Source of the DNA: Halichondria panicea
Taxonomy: Eukaryota; Porifera; Demospongiae; Suberitida; Halichondriidae
Length of the DNA: 64,000 nt
NCBI RefSeq assembly: GCF_963675165.1
Contig: NC_087388.1
Span: forward strand, 5,585,047-5,649,046
Reading direction: 5' to 3'
Part shown: positions 60,098 through 64,000 of the stretch, piece after piece
Numbering within the stretch: position 1 is the stretch's first letter
Layout: every line of letters begins with the position of its first letter
Notes under the pieces: model-generated
What the model was told of the DNA's origin: nothing
What the model saw: the letters and a program-made list of their open reading frames with translations, nothing else
The model's database searches: none
Program-made: the position numbers and the translations under genes

Positions 60098-61625
60098 ATG
60101 AGTGGTAAGAAAACTTACCCATAGTAGAATAGCTAAGATTCAAAACACGGTACTGAATGATCCATTATTAATTTTTATATTTTAATTCATAGAGTTGACA
60201 GTACGGAACCTGACGATAGAGCTGAAGTCTCTGACAGACCCAATTCAACTTGGTATTGGACTGGGATTCGCCGAGCATGAGATGGAGATCATACGAAAAG
60301 ACAACCCATTAGGTACACACGAGAGGGAGAGAGCTAGAGGGAGGGAACGTTGCTCGTGTACCAATCAATCATGCACACACGTCTGAATCTAGCCTCGTTT
60401 CCAGGCCGATTTTTTCAAACAGGGGAAAATAGTTGGCGACCTATTAGAGACAACTCGGCCTGGGGACAAGGCTAGTCTGAATATGAAGTTACAAATCGTA
60501 CAAATTTGTAGATAAGTATTTACTCCTTTAGCGGTTATACACGTAGATTGTACAGTACAAGACTTGTAACAATAATGAATATATATATTCTTATTCCCTG
60601 CAGATGTGAATAAACAGAAGTATGCATTGTTCAGTAAGATCTCCAACAACTACCGTGCAATGGGCATCACCTGGGAAAAGATAGCGGACTGTCTGCGTGA
60701 GTTTGTCAATCACAAAGACCTGGCTCTGCAGTTACAGAAACAAGAGTACTGCAAAATTGAGGAGGAAACTGACACTGAAAGTACGTTGACATGTATAATC
60801 ATTATTTATACTATCATTCTTAGAATTGTTTCTATCAATTGTGGGAGGGAAGGTACATGTCCATATATCATCTTTCTTTCAGTTCTTTGTCTTGCCTTCC
60901 CTTTGCCTTGGTGTGGTGCCTTGTTGTCTTGCCTTCCCTTTGCCTTGTTGTCTTGCCTTCCCTTTGCCTTGTTGTGGTGCCTTGTTGTGGTGCCTTCCCT
61001 TTGCCTTGTTGTGGAAGGGGAAAGAGTACATGTGATGTGTACAATGTTGGCCCTTCTTTGTAGTTGCATGTGCTTTGGTGGGTCCGTAATTTGAAGTCCT
61101 ATTTTCTTCAAAGAGATGTACGTTTGTGTGATGAAAGTCCATGACATTAATCTTCACCTAACATGCACATGTAATTTAAAGCAGACAAAAATCATATAAT
61201 TATGTCTAGCTGTATATTATTACATTCTCATAATTATTAAGCCTTTTGCTTTTAATTATTCTTGGCTGTTTTCTACAGGTCTCGATGACAAGATTAACGC
61301 TATTGCGCTCAAGGTTGGCCTCGACCCACAATGTCTCGACAAACCATGTGACAACGAGACCCACCTCCTCCAAATATCAAAGCTGCTGGAACACTGGCCC
61401 TCCTATGCACCTTACCTCGGACTAACTGACCAAGAGCTCAACGGTATACAAAGAGATTTAACACTATCCGGATATCACATGAAGCCACATCGAATGCTGA
61501 TCAGATGGCAGGAGAAAAAAGCTTATTCCCCTCAGGCAAACTATCGGTTTTTACTTAATGGCTGTTTGGAAATTCACGATAACGCTAAAGTAGTCGGAGA
61601 TATTTGTAAACTGATTAAGACGTAG
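60098..61625 (+). CDS. Tandem death-domain adaptor-like protein
   Basis: Exons 60098-60104, 60193-60312, 60604-60780, 61279-61625; all introns phase 1; 651 bp, 216 residues. Exon 1 gives only M-S plus one base. Residues about 3-90 (ELTVRNLTIELKSL, LGIGLGFAEHEMEIIRKDNP, ITWEKIADCLREF) fit a death domain: hydrophobic helices, a central W-E-K-I-A-D-x-L motif and the I-x-x-D-N-P loop. Residues about 140-215 (YLGLTDQELNGIQRD, MLIRWQEKKAY, LLNGCLEI) look like a second death-fold domain. No kinase, TIR, caspase or membrane part is visible, so an adaptor linking death-domain partners in immune or apoptotic signalling is inferred. AATAAA at 61758-61763 is a good polyadenylation signal. Convergent with the kinase gene, 237 bp apart. 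Confidence 0.7.
60389..60474. mobile_element. 86-bp inverted-repeat element in intron 2 of the death-domain gene
   Basis: CTAGCCTCGTTTCCAGGCCGA at the left is mirrored by TCGGCCTGGGGACAAGGCTAG at the right. Partial copies of the terminus (GGCCTGGGA(A/T)CGAGGCTA) occur at about 23690 and 28523. Confidence 0.7.
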
Positions 61626-61862
61626 TTTGTTAGTTTGTTAGTAGACTCTTTGTATTATTTTTATGTGTCCCACAACATTTTTATATGCTTTATAATTATT
61701 GTCAATAATATTGCATTTTTCGAAGTATATTATTGAGAGAGCACAAAATTAATTTGCAATAAACTCTAAAAAAATAGATAAAAATTATACGGTCTTAACA
61801 AAACAAAAACAAGCACATTCTAATATTTTACTAGCTATTATACCCATCACTCAGTTATAAAG

Positions 61863-63908
<2,046 letters not shown>

Positions 63909-64000
63909 CTATGTAAAATACTTGTTTTCACAACTGGTGAGTCTTAACAAAACAAAACAGTGTGAGATAAATACCCAACACCACACACACACACACACAC

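Overview
The window is animal nuclear DNA. It has short exons with GT-AG introns, metazoan domain families (Sushi/CCP, Rac GTPase, MAPKAP kinase, death domains, TRAF/MATH, metallothionein-like), many short inverted-repeat elements and GT/CA microsatellites. The compact genes, long Cys-rich receptor ectodomains and TA-rich short elements suggest a sponge (Porifera) or another early-branching invertebrate. That placement is inference; nothing seen here fixes the species.

Left part (1-22 kb). A + strand gene open at the left edge encodes a type II membrane protein. It has a transmembrane helix, a coiled-coil stalk of seven 29-residue repeats, seven CCP domains (one per exon, all phase 1) and a Cys-rich repeat tail. 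A short isolated fragment resembling an inositol trisphosphate receptor lies on the - strand near 6 kb. From 21.9 kb down to 6.9 kb I could assemble a 21-exon - strand gene whose frame is continuous across every junction (1,516 codons plus stop from the chosen Met). It encodes a probable nuclear protein of a family I do not recognise, with an AT-hook-like motif, five zinc-ribbon pairs and a C-terminal coiled coil. Its introns hold a 44-bp minisatellite of about 48 units, a 60-bp satellite and a tandem ~1-kb duplication.

Middle (22-57 kb). One intact gene stands out: a 7-exon, 194-residue Rac-like GTPase (26.8-30.7 kb, +) that has lost key residues of the P-loop, switch II and guanine-specificity motifs. 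Around it is a graveyard: broken TRAF-like (RING, TRAF zinc finger, MATH) copies, a decayed hAT-type transposase domain, a chromo-barrel ORF with a frameshift, four copies of a homeodomain-like exon, and several inverted-repeat elements. A few exon-like segments with good splice signals remain unidentified.

Right part (58-64 kb). Three compact genes: a multi-domain metallothionein-like protein built by exact 287-bp exon-intron duplications and preceded by a TATA box and metal-response-like motifs; a small two-death-domain adaptor (+); and, convergent with it, the 3' half of a MAPKAP kinase (-), which runs off the right edge.

The genes do not form one pathway. Stress and innate-immune themes (metallothionein, p38-MAPKAPK, death-domain adaptor, TRAF relics, CCP receptor) recur, but a functional link is only inference.
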